This document shows positions 36,150-47,091 of a DNA stretch of 64,000 nt, piece by piece. The notes under the pieces are model-generated. The model searched no databases. It was given only the letters and a program-made list of their open reading frames with translations, and was not told the origin of the DNA. Numbering within the stretch: the stretch's first letter is position 1; every line of letters starts with the position of its first letter. The stretch comes from Stenocarpella maydis (Eukaryota; Ascomycota; Sordariomycetes; Diaporthales; Diaporthaceae), in contig NQMI01000124.1 of assembly GCA_002270565.1 (NCBI GenBank), positions 62,001 through 126,000 of the forward strand, written 5' to 3'. The translations under genes were made by a program, and so were the position numbers.

Positions 36150-36890
36150 TGAATTCTGGGTTGGTTGTATAACTATTTAGATGTATTATCGGAGGGTTAC
36201 CACCAGCCGAACCATCGCCTTATATATACTATCACTATTACCATCAAATATAGTTAAGCTGGAGCAATGGGCCCTGGAGGTTTGTTAGCCTGATTGCTTG
36301 GAATAAGGCTATAGAGCTTAACTAATGCGTATATTATATAGGGTAGGAGCTTAAAGATATTTTGCTCATTAAGCTAGACCTATACCTTAATAAAATGCAG
36401 TATTTCCTTGCTGAGTAGTTCTAAATTAATATTATTATGAAGATGATAGGCAATGCCCTTAGGGCCTATAGCTGGAGCAATAAACGGATATACATACTGG
36501 CCCGCTAGCGGGATGAGCGCATTTGCGACTACTATCTCTGGTGGGCAAACAAGCTAGGCTATATAGCTGATATATTTGTTTTCCTTGATGAATCGGGTCT
36601 TAATAAGCGTGATGGTACTAGGAGGATGGGTTGGGCACCTCTTGGGTATACTCCACGGGTGGAAAGTCTTCTTAAGTGAGGCGCTCGCTGCTATATCCTC
36701 CCAGCAATCATGATTAACGGCTTGCTCACCATTATAGTATATAAGGGCTATACAATAAAAGAATTCTTCCTATAGTGGCTAGAGGAAAGCGTTTTGCTAA
36801 AGATAAGCCTATACCCGGGCCTAAGGTTGATTATCGTGATAGATAATGCTTCCTAGCACTATGGTGTAATGATCAAAGGGGTTTCCGAGT
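36150..36890 (+). pseudogene. DDE transposase remnant (Tc1/mariner-type, DDE_3)
   Basis: On the plus strand the frame shows a first catalytic region (IFVFLDESGLNKRDGTRRM), the GWAPLGYTP motif, then ILPAIMINGLL and PGPRLIIVIDNAS. These are the first two acidic sites of the fungal DDE_3 superfamily. Several in-frame TAG/TGA codons fit RIP. The third catalytic region (the 'PYSPDxNPIE' part) is not found, so the gene seems cut near 36890 by the retrotransposon. I could not find the missing 3' part on the far side. Confidence 0.8.
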
Positions 36891-37089
36891 ACGTAATCCT
36901 GAAAGATTAAGGGTTTATATTCGGAATACGTTGTTAGGCGGTTGTTAAGTAATATTATTAACTAATAATAATCACTAGCTGTAAGGCTATCTAATGCTGG
37001 GATTGAATACTTAAATTAACAACTGAAGAGTCTGTCCTATGAAAGCTATCTACTATGGTGATAACCATGTGGTTATATACTCTAACTCT

Positions 37090-37206
37090 TTAGTGGCTTG
37101 CTGGCTCATAAGGCAAGCCTGTGAGTTGTGATGTGAGGCTTGAAGGATGCTTCTTCAAGCTGGCTTATATAGCTTGCAACCAAGCGTTATGAGCCAGACC
37201 CTAACC
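37090..37206. repeat. Short inverted repeat (hairpin-like)
   Basis: CTGGCTCATAA near 37104 recurs inverted as TTATGAGCCAG near 37190, both next to a GCTTG/CAAGC step. It lies in the possible LTR of the nested element. Confidence 0.4.
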
Positions 37207-37449
37207 CTGAATTTGGGTGTACCATACTATCTCCGCTATTAAGGTCCTGCGGGATTGTATTGCGGCATATATCTTTAATATCTTTAGGCCTATAAACCGG
37301 GGTCTAGGGTGCTAGCGTATTAGTTTATAATACTATCTCCCTCTTTACTTCTTTTATCCTTAAAAGTAATTTATAAGCTATCCTTACTTATTATGCTTTT
37401 CATTTATGCCTTCCTAATTCGTTATATTGTTTAGAGTTAAGGATTTTTG

Positions 37450-38070
37450 GGTTTCTAAATTATCCCATTGCTTCAAGAAAGTTGAGTAGTATGACTCCCT
37501 ATTATCCACTATTTTATAGGGTGCTATTATGATGTATCCTTATTCTTCCTATAAGGCATAGGGCATTAAGTTCTATAAGGTTTTGGAGGAGGTTTCCAAC
37601 TATTATGCTGAGTGCATCTGATAATAGCGATTAAAGTGTGATATTCTGGAGCTTAACAACTTAAAGAACCTTTTATATATCTTAGCCTAATACTAGAAAC
37701 TAGAGGATAAGATTAAAGAATTGGAGGAGAAGCTCCTCTATTTATGCAAGCAGAAGTATATATAGTGTAAGAAAATGTTGCGGGCTATTTATTGTGGTTT
37801 ATCAAACTTGGATGAGTTAGATCGTGTGGAGAAAGAGGAGGCTGAAGCTAAGTAGAAGCAAATTGCTGAATAGTCTGCCGGGATTATGAGTTGTAACTCT
37901 ATAGAGGAGGCTGGTGGGATAGTGGCATAAGAAGTATGGCTGCGTTCTAAGGGGGCAGTAGGTATTTTTAATTAGAGTTCTATAGTGGATACTAATACCA
38001 ATTGGGAAAAGTTTCTTAATGTTAGTAGTAAAGGAAATGCGCCTATAGGTGGCTTATCTGGTGCCTAATT
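37450..38070 (+). pseudogene. Antisense coiled-coil frame in the nested Gypsy element
   Basis: A plus-strand frame, opposite to pol, lies between the chromodomain and the left end. Read through its TAG/TAA codons, it has a short Cys-containing part (AECI...RLKCD near 37600), then a long coiled coil rich in Lys, Glu and Leu (IKELEEKLLYLCKQK). A further helix is LSNLDELDRVEKEEAEAK. A CT-rich tract and TATA-like sequence near 37330-37360 precede it. It mirrors the antisense frame of the first Gypsy element in position and general plan. The two proteins are not obviously homologous. Confidence 0.5.
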
Positions 38071-38099
38071 TTATTTAGTAGATAAATATACTGATAAGT

Positions 38100-38325
38100 T
38101 TGTTTTTAACTAGTGGGGTGTTTTGACTGGTAGGGCGTTTTGCTGGTTGATAGTCCAACTGGTTGATGGTCTGACTGATTGAGCCCTGCGTGTAGGTCTC
38201 GCCTAGTTAAGCGTTCGTCTAGTAGAGTAATTAGTTGGTAGAGTGGTTGACTGGTTGAGCGGCCTGCGTGGTTTCTACTGGTTGAGCGGTTGACTAGTTT
38301 TACTGCTAGGCCGTTTGGTGGACCT
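38100..38325 (+). repeat. Irregular repeats of a CTGGTTGAGC-like unit
   Basis: The units CTGGTTGA, ACTGGTTGAGCGG and variants recur about ten times with irregular spacing. The stretch sits between the antisense frame and the chromodomain. Confidence 0.5.
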
Positions 38326-38349
38326 GTTGGATTTTCTGGGCTATTTATT

Positions 38350-38570
38350 GGTTTTTTCAGCTAAGGCTGGGTTCTGGGCCTTAAAATCCTTTAAGAGTTG
38401 CCTGCAGTATGTAAGGTTCTATTCTGGTTCCCATATATTTTCACTAGTATTATATCCCTTCTATTTAATTAGGTATTCTATTATTCCTTAGTATTATCTT
38501 GAGTCCATAATCTTTTCTACTTTATATTCCTTATTATATTTTTTAATGGTTTCAATCTATATTTCGAGTT
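38350..38570 (-). pseudogene. Chromodomain of the nested Gypsy element
   Basis: On the minus strand, YKVEKIMDSR, IIEYLIK and KGYNTSENIWEPE give the chromodomain pattern (a trimethyl-lysine reader that targets integration), followed by LTYCRQLLKDF. Three in-frame stops break it. Confidence 0.8.
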
Positions 38571-38699
38571 TTGCATTTTTTGGTGTTAGTTTAAGAAGAG
38601 AAATATAGAAATTATTATATTATCTTATTCCCTTAGGTAGTAAGAGCTTATAGTTAGTATCTAATTGTTTTTTTAGAATTTCAAATGGGCTGATTTTCT

Positions 38700-39700
38700 T
38701 ATGGTTGAGCTTATTGCTAGAGCGCTTAGTCTTAATGTTTCAGTAAAGAAGGTAGACCTTATCTCTCTCCTTAAGAATTAGTCCCTTAATTCTTTTCCAA
38801 TTTACATATTTCATTATTTATTCTTATATAAAAGAAAGTTCTACCTAAATATCCTTCTGGATTTATCTAATTTATATTGCTTTCTACTCTACTAATTCCG
38901 CTAGAGTATCATCTAATAGTAACTCATAGTATACCTAAAGTTCATATCTATAGAGTATAAAGAAAGGTAACTATTTAGTCGTGCTGGTTGTTATACTATT
39001 ATAGGCAAACTATACTAATAGTAGCAGTTCAACCTAATTATCCTATAACTAGTTAATATAGTATCTAAGGTATTATTCCACAATCTGGTTGATTCATTCT
39101 GTTTGTTTATCTATCTATAGGTATGCTATTATTAAGAGCTTATACTTTGCTTTAAGCTATTTTATTAGTAACTTCCAGAAGTTTAATATAAAGAGCTTAT
39201 CTCTATTTAAGATAATCTTATATAGCATTCTATAATTACTTATAATAATTTATAGAAATGTGTATACAAGTTCTTATGCTATGCTGGCTTCCTTATATAG
39301 TATGAAGTATGTATACTTACTCAATCTATAAACTACTACTAGAATACTGTTATATAGTACTCTAGTTAAGGGTTCTCGTGAGAGAGGTAGCTTAATAATA
39401 AAGTTTAGACTAATAGATGACTATATAGTTATAGGTACTAATAGGGGTTTTAGTAATCCATATGGTTTGTGCTTGGAGGCCTTGTTTTTATTGCATGAGT
39501 TACATTTGCTAATGATAGTTTAAACCTTTTTCCTGAGTTTGGGAATCTAGTAGTTCCGCTAGATTCTCTTAATGGTTGCTACTACTCTTTAGTGGCTATA
39601 TGCTAGTACCTTATATATTTCCTTGATTAATTCGTCTTATTCTTTGGGATCTGTAGGGGTTTTTTTGGTTTGGAAGTTGATTCTGATTGTAGCGTTAAAT
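38700..39700 (-). pseudogene. Integrase remnant of the nested Gypsy element
   Basis: The minus strand shows a CNSCNKNKASKHKPYG zinc-binding end, the core start SLNFIIKLPLS, DKLFILNFW, and the QIDKQTERINQ segment of the catalytic core. Stop codons are frequent. Confidence 0.8.
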
Positions 39701-39779
39701 TCTCAATTAAGAATGAGGCTTCCATCTTCTTAAGTTTTAAATACCATCCATTCTATAGATAAATCTTTATTCTAGTGGT

Positions 39780-41100
39780 TGGGCCTTTAGCTAAGCGCAT
39801 CTGCTCTTACATTCTTGGCTCTATCTATATAAATGACCTTAATGTTGAATTGTGATAAGAATTCTATATATTTAACTTATTGCTTGTTGAGAGTCTTGGT
39901 TGTTATGAAGGTTATAAGATTCTTATGGTCTGTATAGAGCTTGATTTGCTTTTTGGCTCTAATGAGGTAGTGCTGCTATTCCTGAAATGCATATATTATT
40001 GCTATGAATTCTTTATCTGGAGTGGCGTATTGGGTTTCTGGGCTATTGAACTTTTTGTTGAAGTTTGCTATGATGTGTGTCCTGCCTTGTGCATCTTTCT
40101 GAGTGAGTTCTCTGCCTGCGGCGTTGTTTGAGGCGTTTGTGTAGACTTTAAATTTGTTTTCTGGGTCTGCTTCTTTAAGTATGGGGTCCTCTGTAACTTT
40201 GTCTTTGAGCGTCTGAAAGGCTTGTTGCTTAGTTCCTGTCCATTTGAAGGTGATATCCTTCTTGGTGAGGTTTGTTAGAGGTATTGCAATGTTGCTGTAT
40301 CGTTTGATAAACTATTGGTAGAAGTTGATATATCCTAGGAATGCTCTTATGTCCTTAACGCTTGTTAGGGTTGGCTATTCCTTGATTGCTTTGACTTTTC
40401 CTTCTTGTATCCTAATCTTCCCTGGTTTAATTGTGTAGCTAAGGTAGTTGACTTCCTATATGTGCTAGTTGTACTTCTCTGGTTCCACTAAGAGGTTGGC
40501 GTCCTATAGCTTCTTAAGGATTTTCTTGATATGCTTCTTGTATTCCTTAAGGGTTTCTGAGAAAATGAGGATATTATTAAGGTAGGCGATAATGAAAATA
40601 TTGAGGTGTTTGTATAGGATATGATTAATTATTTCTTGGAATGATGCAGGTGTGTTAGTTAATCTGAATGGCATGACTGTTATTTTGTAGTGTTTATAGT
40701 GTGTCCTAAAGGCTGTTTTCTATTCCTCTCCTTCTTTGATTTGAATAAGATTGTATTTGTGTTTTAAGTTGAGTGCTGTGAACTATTTTGCTCCTCTGAG
40801 TTGATCTTATAATTCCTTGATGAGGGGAAGGAGATATTGGTTCTTGATTGTGATGTTGTTTAGTTGCTGATAGTTGATGTAAAGTTGTAGTTTGCTATTC
40901 TTCTTTGGTATGAAGAGGATTGGGTATCCTGCTGGTGATTGTGATGGTTTGATGAATTCCTTCTTGAGATTCTCATTAAGGTATTCCCTGAGTGCTTTAA
41001 GTTGTTCCTTGTTGAGTCTGTAGATGGGCTTGAAGTATGGTGTGGTTCCGGGCTTCAATGGTATCTTATAGTCCTATTATGTGTATTGTGGTAATACTGT
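39780..41100 (-). pseudogene. Reverse transcriptase / RNase H remnant of the nested element
   Basis: RT motifs on the minus strand are AGYPILFIPKKNSKL and IIAYLNNILIFS, where the catalytic YLDD has become YLNN (D to N, fitting RIP). RNase H shows YTNASNNAAG and TDHKNLITF. Confidence 0.85.
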
Positions 41101-41999
41101 ATTAAGTTTTTCCTGGAATACTTTCTTAAACTTGTGGTAGTCCTTTGGTATTCGTGCTAGTCTATCTTCTGTCTCTTCTTTTGTTTCTTCTTCTTCCAAG
41201 TAGAGGAGGTATTATTGTTTCTTCTGCTAACTGGTTATCTTAGAGTGGCGATCTCCTGATTGGCTTTGATCCTTCTGCGAGGAGTCTGAGTGGCTCAATC
41301 CTTTTCTGTTTTCCTAGAGCCAGGCCTTCTGCCTATCCTCAGAGGTATTCGTGGGTCTATTTAAGCGCGTCGCCTGTTCGCTGTCCTTAGTGATGTAACT
41401 CCTTCCCTCGCCGTTAATTGCAACCTTCTTCTAGGGAACGGCATTATCCCAAAAGATCTGGCCAGTAGTCTAATCAATTTAGGGATTATTCTTTCTTAAC
41501 TAAGGTATTCCCAAGATTAACTAATGATTTACTGTCTTAATAATATTGAATGATAGTAATTCTGTGCGGTTATAAATCTAAACTAAAAGGGGATTAGTCT
41601 CTATATTGATAACTCTATTGCTATAAGATACTTTAGTTCTATTTACTATATTAAGTCTATAGGGTTCCCTTTTCTTATGCTATAATAGGTAATATTTATT
41701 TACTACCTTTAGGGAAACGAAATTCCCTTATGCTCCACTATTAATAAGTACTAAGCATTATATATATCCTAGCTTAACCTGAACCATTAGGTAGCTATAG
41801 TTATTTATTATTGCGTATAAGTACCTCATAATGTAGTTGGTTGCTGCTTGAGGCTTTATAGACAGCCCTTCTAGTTTTTTAACTGTTTATTTGCGGCTAG
41901 GACCTCCTTAATGCTCTTAAGATTTTGCTTTGTAATATTTTATGATTCTTGCAGGTTATTAACCAGCTATTATATACTATAATCTTATTCCTTTATTAT

Positions 42000-44040
42000 T
42001 ATAGTTTTAAGCAGTAGCTCCTGCTATCTCAGTAGATACTAGTCTTAAGCTTTATTAAGTATATATACCTTGCAAGTTGGTTTATTATAATTTGCCCATC
42101 CATTAGGGTTCCAGAGGCATTCTAAAGGTATATAGGAGTCCAGCCTTATTAGGGCGTATCCTATCTTATTATATTTTTAATATAGGTGCTAGTTCTTAAA
42201 ATCATTATGCTTATATATGTATTTAATATCCTTACCTAGATATCATTAGGGAAACCAGCTGTACTTGGTTTTCTCCCTTATATATTCCTTATATCCATTA
42301 TAAATATAGGATACCTAAGAGATATCTTTATATTTATTATATAATGAACATATACGTCCTGCATCTCCTAGTCTCCTATATTCCTAGGTAGGTTATCCTA
42401 TAGTTTCTTTAAAAGGCCTCCCTATGATAATAATCACTATAATATTAGTTCTTGGGGCTAGAAGGGGCGCTTATCCTAGGTAGTTTTGCGGTTCCTTTTA
42501 CTAGGTTTGTGGCGTAAGTAGGGCCTGAGGGATAGGCTTTCCTTCCATCCTGGGGTTAATCTATAGGAGCTCCTCCTTATTTCCTACCGCTAGGGTTCTT
42601 CCCTACTTCCCTAAAGCATTCTTAGGAAACCATCCGGTAGCCTCCTTATTATTATAGTGAGTAGCATAGTTATTATTGAAGCAAGTTATCCAACTAAGTA
42701 ATACATATACCTTTCTGGGGTTCTGCAGATTCTTCATTAGTAGGATAGGCTACTATTATGCCTTATCTTTCTGATGTTTTTTATATTGGGATTTAGTATA
42801 TTAGGAGAAATATAGACTATTATAGAGGTCTTCCTTATTAGGATTATAAAAGTTATATCCTTTATCTGGGTCTTAATCTGGGTATACCTAATACTAGTTG
42901 TATATTATTATTCTATAGATGCAGTATTTATTTGCAAGTTCCCATTATGGTTTAGACCTAGGTGGTCCTTACGCATTATGAGTAGCTATATTAGCTTAGC
43001 AGGTAGCTTTATTAGCCTATTGGGTTCCTTCAGGTACTAACTTCTAGTCCCTATTTTTCTTTAGAGCCCAGCATTCTAAGGCAAAGTATCCTATCTTATT
43101 ATAGTTATAATATTTAATGTTTTTCTTATCCTTACATTAGGCAATATCTAATTCCATAAGTCCTATATGCTGTCCCTACTAGGTGCTTGGCTTCTAATAC
43201 TTCTTTCCCGTATTGGATTTATACTTATAAAATGTAGTTCATTTAGAAGTTCATCCTTTCTTTTCTAAGCATTATTTATAGAGTCTATTATTAATCTAAA
43301 TAGCTATTTCCATGTAGTATAGAAAATTATTAGGTTAGTTTATAACTTTACTAAGTTTATTTTTTACTTTATCCTTTAATTTATAGTAGAATATGAATTT
43401 CTTTATATTATTAGTATAGTTGATTTTGGTATAGATTTGCTGGAATTCTATTATATAATTAATTACTGAATCGCGCTATTTACAATTTGCTAGATCCTTT
43501 TCTGCCTGCTGTTCTTCATTTGGGTCCTAGAATAGGGACCTAAGGGCATCCTTATAGCCTTTATAGCTGTTAAAAATCTGCTAAATTTCAAGCTTGAAGG
43601 CTTTAAATGACTTTGCATTAATAAAGTTGATTAGGTAGGGTTTGAACCAAGCTAAAGCTTATCCTTTAAGGAAAGAGGATATATGTATAACCCTTTTTCT
43701 GCTAGGCTGTACGTTTAGCTTATAGAAGCGCTAATAGGCCCTAACCTACATTAGATATGCCTAAAGTTATCCAGCAGTTCCATTATAAGGAGCTAAAGTG
43801 TTAAGCTTAATATGTTCCTTTATTTAGATTGGGGTATTAATAATATTAGCTCTAGCTTAAAGAGTGGTAATCTCCTGTTAAAGCTATTCAACTTCTATAT
43901 TATACTAAGCTTAACCTTCTATAAGGAGGTGCAACTGCCTAACCTTATTAACTAGTTCCTGGATATAGGGGTTTATAGCCTCATTATTAGCAAGTTCATC
44001 TAGTTTATAGAGGAGGTTACAGGTAGGGGTAGTTATTCTG
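42000..44040 (-). pseudogene. Gag remnant of the nested element
   Basis: The minus strand carries IKEHIKLNTLAPYNG, WFKPYLINFINAKSF and a decayed CCHC knuckle (YYNYNKIGYFALEC near 43.1 kb) in broken frames. This is the gag capsid and nucleocapsid. Confidence 0.75.
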
Positions 44041-44041
44041 A

Positions 44042-44042
44042 N
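44042..44042. other. Single ambiguous base (N)
   Basis: The only N I noticed in the window is here, between gag and the LTR-like tract of the nested element. It may be an unresolved join. Confidence 0.9.
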
Positions 44043-44095
44043 AAATAAGTACTATATCTATAGAATAATTATATATAACTAGTATTAAGTTGTTA

Positions 44096-44655
44096 AACGG
44101 AACCGCTCAGCAGGGCGTTGGTACTCCGTGCAAGGAGTTACCCTAGACTTCGTTGTAAGGAGTTACCCTAGACTTTCTAGCAAGGAGTTACCCTAGACTT
44201 GCGAGTCAGGCGATTTTCGCTAAGTACGCCCAGTGCGTGCGTGACGCAAGATGAGTTTGGTGGCCGTGAGTCGATTATTTTGGCCTGCATTTGCACCTTA
44301 ATTCAGACCTCTGCATTACCCTTATTTCTTACCCAAAAGGTATATAACTTAGTGCATTAGATAGCCTGATTTCTGAAGTTTGTATGTACTTAATTTGGGC
44401 ATTGCTAGGGCTGTGGTTGGCTAGTTGTTTGGAACCAAAGATGGTGTGTTGGAAGGGCGAATTTTCCGGCATTTGCAAATTTGCACCAGAGCCTACCGCA
44501 GCGTGCCCAGGGGTGAGACGACATCGGAGGGTATATAAGGAGGGCTTACAGAAGCCCAACTTAATTCAATACAAAGTTGTCCAGACCATTGTCAATCGTC
44601 CCAATTCGCCTCAGAGCACCATACTGCAACCCTGCCGAAACACACACACGCTGAA
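44096..44655 (+). repeat. LTR-like tract with promoter elements
   Basis: It starts TGTTAAACGG, has three 25-bp tandem repeats, a GGGTATATAAGG box near 44531, and a leader-like end. It may be an LTR of the nested element or a solo LTR of another family. No target duplication was found. Confidence 0.4.
44130..44204 (+). repeat. Three tandem 25-bp repeats
   Basis: The units at 44130, 44155 and 44180 share CAAGGAGTTACCCTAGACTT (one has TAAGG) with variable last bases. Tandem units like this in an LTR often act as enhancers. Confidence 0.8.
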
Positions 44656-44719
44656 CTAAATGCTATTCTATAGCACAAATTCATCAGAGTTAATAACCAC
44701 GTTAATGCTACTTTCCCTC

Positions 44720-46080
44720 TACTTCTATTTCCTCTGCTTCTTCCTGGGCGGGATAAGGCTGACTCCATTATTATTAGGCTCCTCGTTGGCTTCTGCTTGA
44801 GCTCTCCAGCAGTCTATAACGACTTCTGGTGGCCTCCACAGTGCGGCTTTATCTGCTGCTATTGCTTGAGACCAGTCTCTTATATCCCTATCCGATAGAC
44901 TTATGTGTGTGCCATCCTTCTTAATAAAATACTACTGCTATAGGGTATCCCCCTTATTACAATAGCAATGATTTATCCTGTAGTGAGACCCTAGTATATA
45001 GTGCTATATCCCTATTAGCTTCTGGTGTGTTGCCTACCTGGGATCTACTTTATTACTAATATTAGTTAGTTAATGATTAGTAACTGACCCAACCTGAGGA
45101 TTCCTAGGGATCGGGCTTCTGCTTGGTGTTGCAATACTTGTTAGCTATCTAACTGCTGGCAAACTGTCCTTAGGGCTAGCCACTAGCCGAGCGATAGGGG
45201 ATAACTGGAAGACCTTAACTACTGGCCGTCCTATGGGGCGATTGCCTTATAATATACGCATTTGTAACGCTGGTAGCGGTAAGGTGACCCTATAGGTATG
45301 TGTAAATTGTAGAAAGTATGGCCCCCCCTTATTAGAGACTATATCTAAGAGATTCTTATAGTTAAGTTCTCTAATACTCCTATTATTATCTTTCTCCAGA
45401 TTATCTAACTAAAATACTAGAGACTTCTAACCTGTAACCCGGCCAGCCTTTATAAATACCCTCCTTAGATCTAGTATAGCACCTAGTTTGTTCTTAAATT
45501 TAGCTTTAGCTTGCTTTATACTTAAGACCCTAAATTTACCTAGAATCCTTATGATCTCTAGACCCTAATACTTATTATTAAGTTATATAAAGCGGTATAT
45601 TAATTATATGAGATAAGAACTAGTCTTCTAACTAAGAATCTCTATAATAGAAGTTAGAAGAACTTTACCTAGTAGCAGCTATTATGGGCAACTTCTGATA
45701 AGCTGAATATTATTGCTAGTGTTATCTGCTGGGGACCCTACGTTAGGGGCAGAATCCTTAGATTTAGTAGCTTCTGGTTGGTCTTCCTCTTCCTCTTCCT
45801 TACTACTAGGCTCTTCCTCACTACCAGGCTCTTCCTTACTATCAGGCTCTTCCTCACTACCAGGCTCTTCTTTACCACTAGGCTCTTCCTTACCACTAGG
45901 TATATCCTTATCATTAGCAACTTCAGCAGTATTCTCTTGCGCCCTCTGAGCCGCACGGTCTGCCACAGCAGCCTTATCCCGCGCAGACTTTGAGGTTGCC
46001 TGTGAGCGCTTCTGAGCGGTCTGCCGGGCCTTGCTTGCTTTAGCTGTTAGCTTCCAGGCATATGACTGCCTAGGTGGCAT
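44720..46080 (-). pseudogene. Unrecognised gene remnant at the right end of the TIR element
   Basis: The frame 46080-45682 is open from an ATG about 280 bases inside the TIR. It begins MPPRQSYAWKLTAKA, is rich in Lys/Arg/Ala (coiled-coil-like), then has hexapeptide repeats of the type (S/G)(G/S)(K/E)EEP. Decayed coding sequence continues on the same strand to about 44720, ending near LSDRDIRDWSQAIAADKA, LWRPPEVVIDCWRAQ and PPRKKQRK. I do not know the family. Its position, convergent with the transposase and inside the TIRs, suggests an accessory protein of the DNA transposon. Confidence 0.45.
45795..45905 (-). repeat. 18-bp tandem repeats encoding acidic hexapeptides
   Basis: About six units of GGCTCTTCCTCACTACCA type (plus strand) encode a KEEP/EEEP-rich repeat on the minus strand. 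Confidence 0.75.
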
Positions 46081-46360
46081 AGCGTTATTATTGGCAAACC
46101 ATATAATTCGGCTTCTAGAGCGGGTCTTATGTAGTAAGCGTTGGGTAGGCCAGGCTGAATAGGTCGGTTAGAATACATTGTCTGCAAATTTGGCTGGGCT
46201 AATGCTACCTTGTGCTAGAGCAAGCAGGTTTTGTGCACCTTCACGGGATGGGCTCGAGTTAACCGCCTTATATGGCATCACCATTACCCGTTTGGGTAAC
46301 TAATATGTGTTGTTGGCGATGATGATGATGTTAGAAGAGTTGTTCTGGTGAGGATTGTAC

Positions 46361-46452
46361 GTTTCCTGACTTTGCACCAAAATTTGGGTGGTCAGTGCGG
46401 CAAATGCTAATTTAGCCGGGGGGGGGCTTAGTCTCGTTTTTCCGACACAGCG
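46361..46452 (-). repeat. Right terminal inverted repeat
   Basis: It is the inverted partner of 35884-35976, with a 9-base G-run in place of the 10-base C-run. Confidence 0.85.
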
Positions 46453-46659
46453 CCCCAGGAAACAAAATGGCTAGTCCCCGCATTTCCCACAGGCCGAACC
46501 GTATTAGGAGAGGTTGTTTGCTGTCACTCGATTCATGAACAAACCAAAAGGAGCCGCTAACCGACAGGAACGACCCACCAGAATCCTACAGCCCCAGCGG
46601 CCCTGGCAGGTTTGGGAACGTGGATTTGAATTATCATATGTCCTGTGCAGTCTGTCATG

Positions 46660-47091
46660 TTAACTAACGTACACTGTGTGCTGATTTCGTAGCTCGACTG
46701 TGGTCGCGTCTCCACAGATTAAAAACATTCTTCCATCCAGAGCGCGCAACGCAAGCCCGGGAGTGACGACATATCGTCCATTTTCTGTTAGAGGATAACA
46801 AAGCAAGGGGTGGGCAGCCCTAAGTGCCTCCTCTCCCGAGTGCTCGACGCTCTTCCACCTCAAAATAAGCCTTCTGGAGCCGAAATTCTAGGTCTCCCAA
46901 GTGCCCCTACGCCCGCTGCCCAGTGCTTCGGGCAACTCGGTCACTGGGTGGCATACTGATCCTGACGGGAGAACACACCGTGGTTTGGGGCTTGCAACTA
47001 CCACCCAGGGCCGGAAAGGTTGTCCAGACTCAATGTTATTAGAAATAAAAGTAGTAACAAGGCAACTCTGAGCAGCTTCCACGTACGACAT
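46660..47091 (-). pseudogene. Unrecognised frame broken by one TAG
   Basis: One frame runs from 47091 to a stop at 46660 with a single in-frame TAG at 46890-46888. Read through, it would give about 143 residues, with no domain I recognise. The break (CAG to TAG) is the kind RIP makes, since this lies 200 bases from the transposon block. Confidence 0.35.

Larger units (their letters stand above)
36891..44660 (-). mobile_element. Ty3/Gypsy chromovirus, RIP-degraded, ends unresolved
   Basis: On the minus strand the order is gag (about 44.0-42.0 kb, with a zinc knuckle near 43.1 kb), protease, RT (41058-40500), RNase H (near 40.2-39.9 kb), integrase (39.7-38.7 kb) and a chromodomain (38.56-38.35 kb). 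Chromodomain at the C-terminus of integrase marks chromoviruses. All frames carry many stop codons. I could not find two matching LTRs. An LTR-like tract with a TATA box lies at 44.09-44.65 kb and a possible counterpart at 36.93-37.21 kb does not resemble it. The N at 44042 may mark an assembly problem. Confidence 0.85.
35884..46452. mobile_element. Composite transposon block bounded by about 93-bp inverted repeats
   Basis: The ends (35884-35976 and 46361-46452) are inverted copies that differ in about two substitutions and one C in a C-run. Inside, from the left: a decayed DDE transposase on the plus strand, a decayed Ty3/Gypsy chromovirus on the minus strand, and a decayed minus-strand frame reading in from the right end. 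I infer that a TIR DNA transposon received a nested retrotransposon. A TA target duplication, expected for Tc1/mariner, is not visible; a CG lies at both outer edges. The whole block is AT-rich and full of stop codons. Confidence 0.8.

Noticed and set aside
36930..37206. Left LTR of the nested Gypsy element paired with 44.1-44.65 kb
   Set aside because: Both start TGTTA, but I see no further similarity, so I do not call them an LTR pair.
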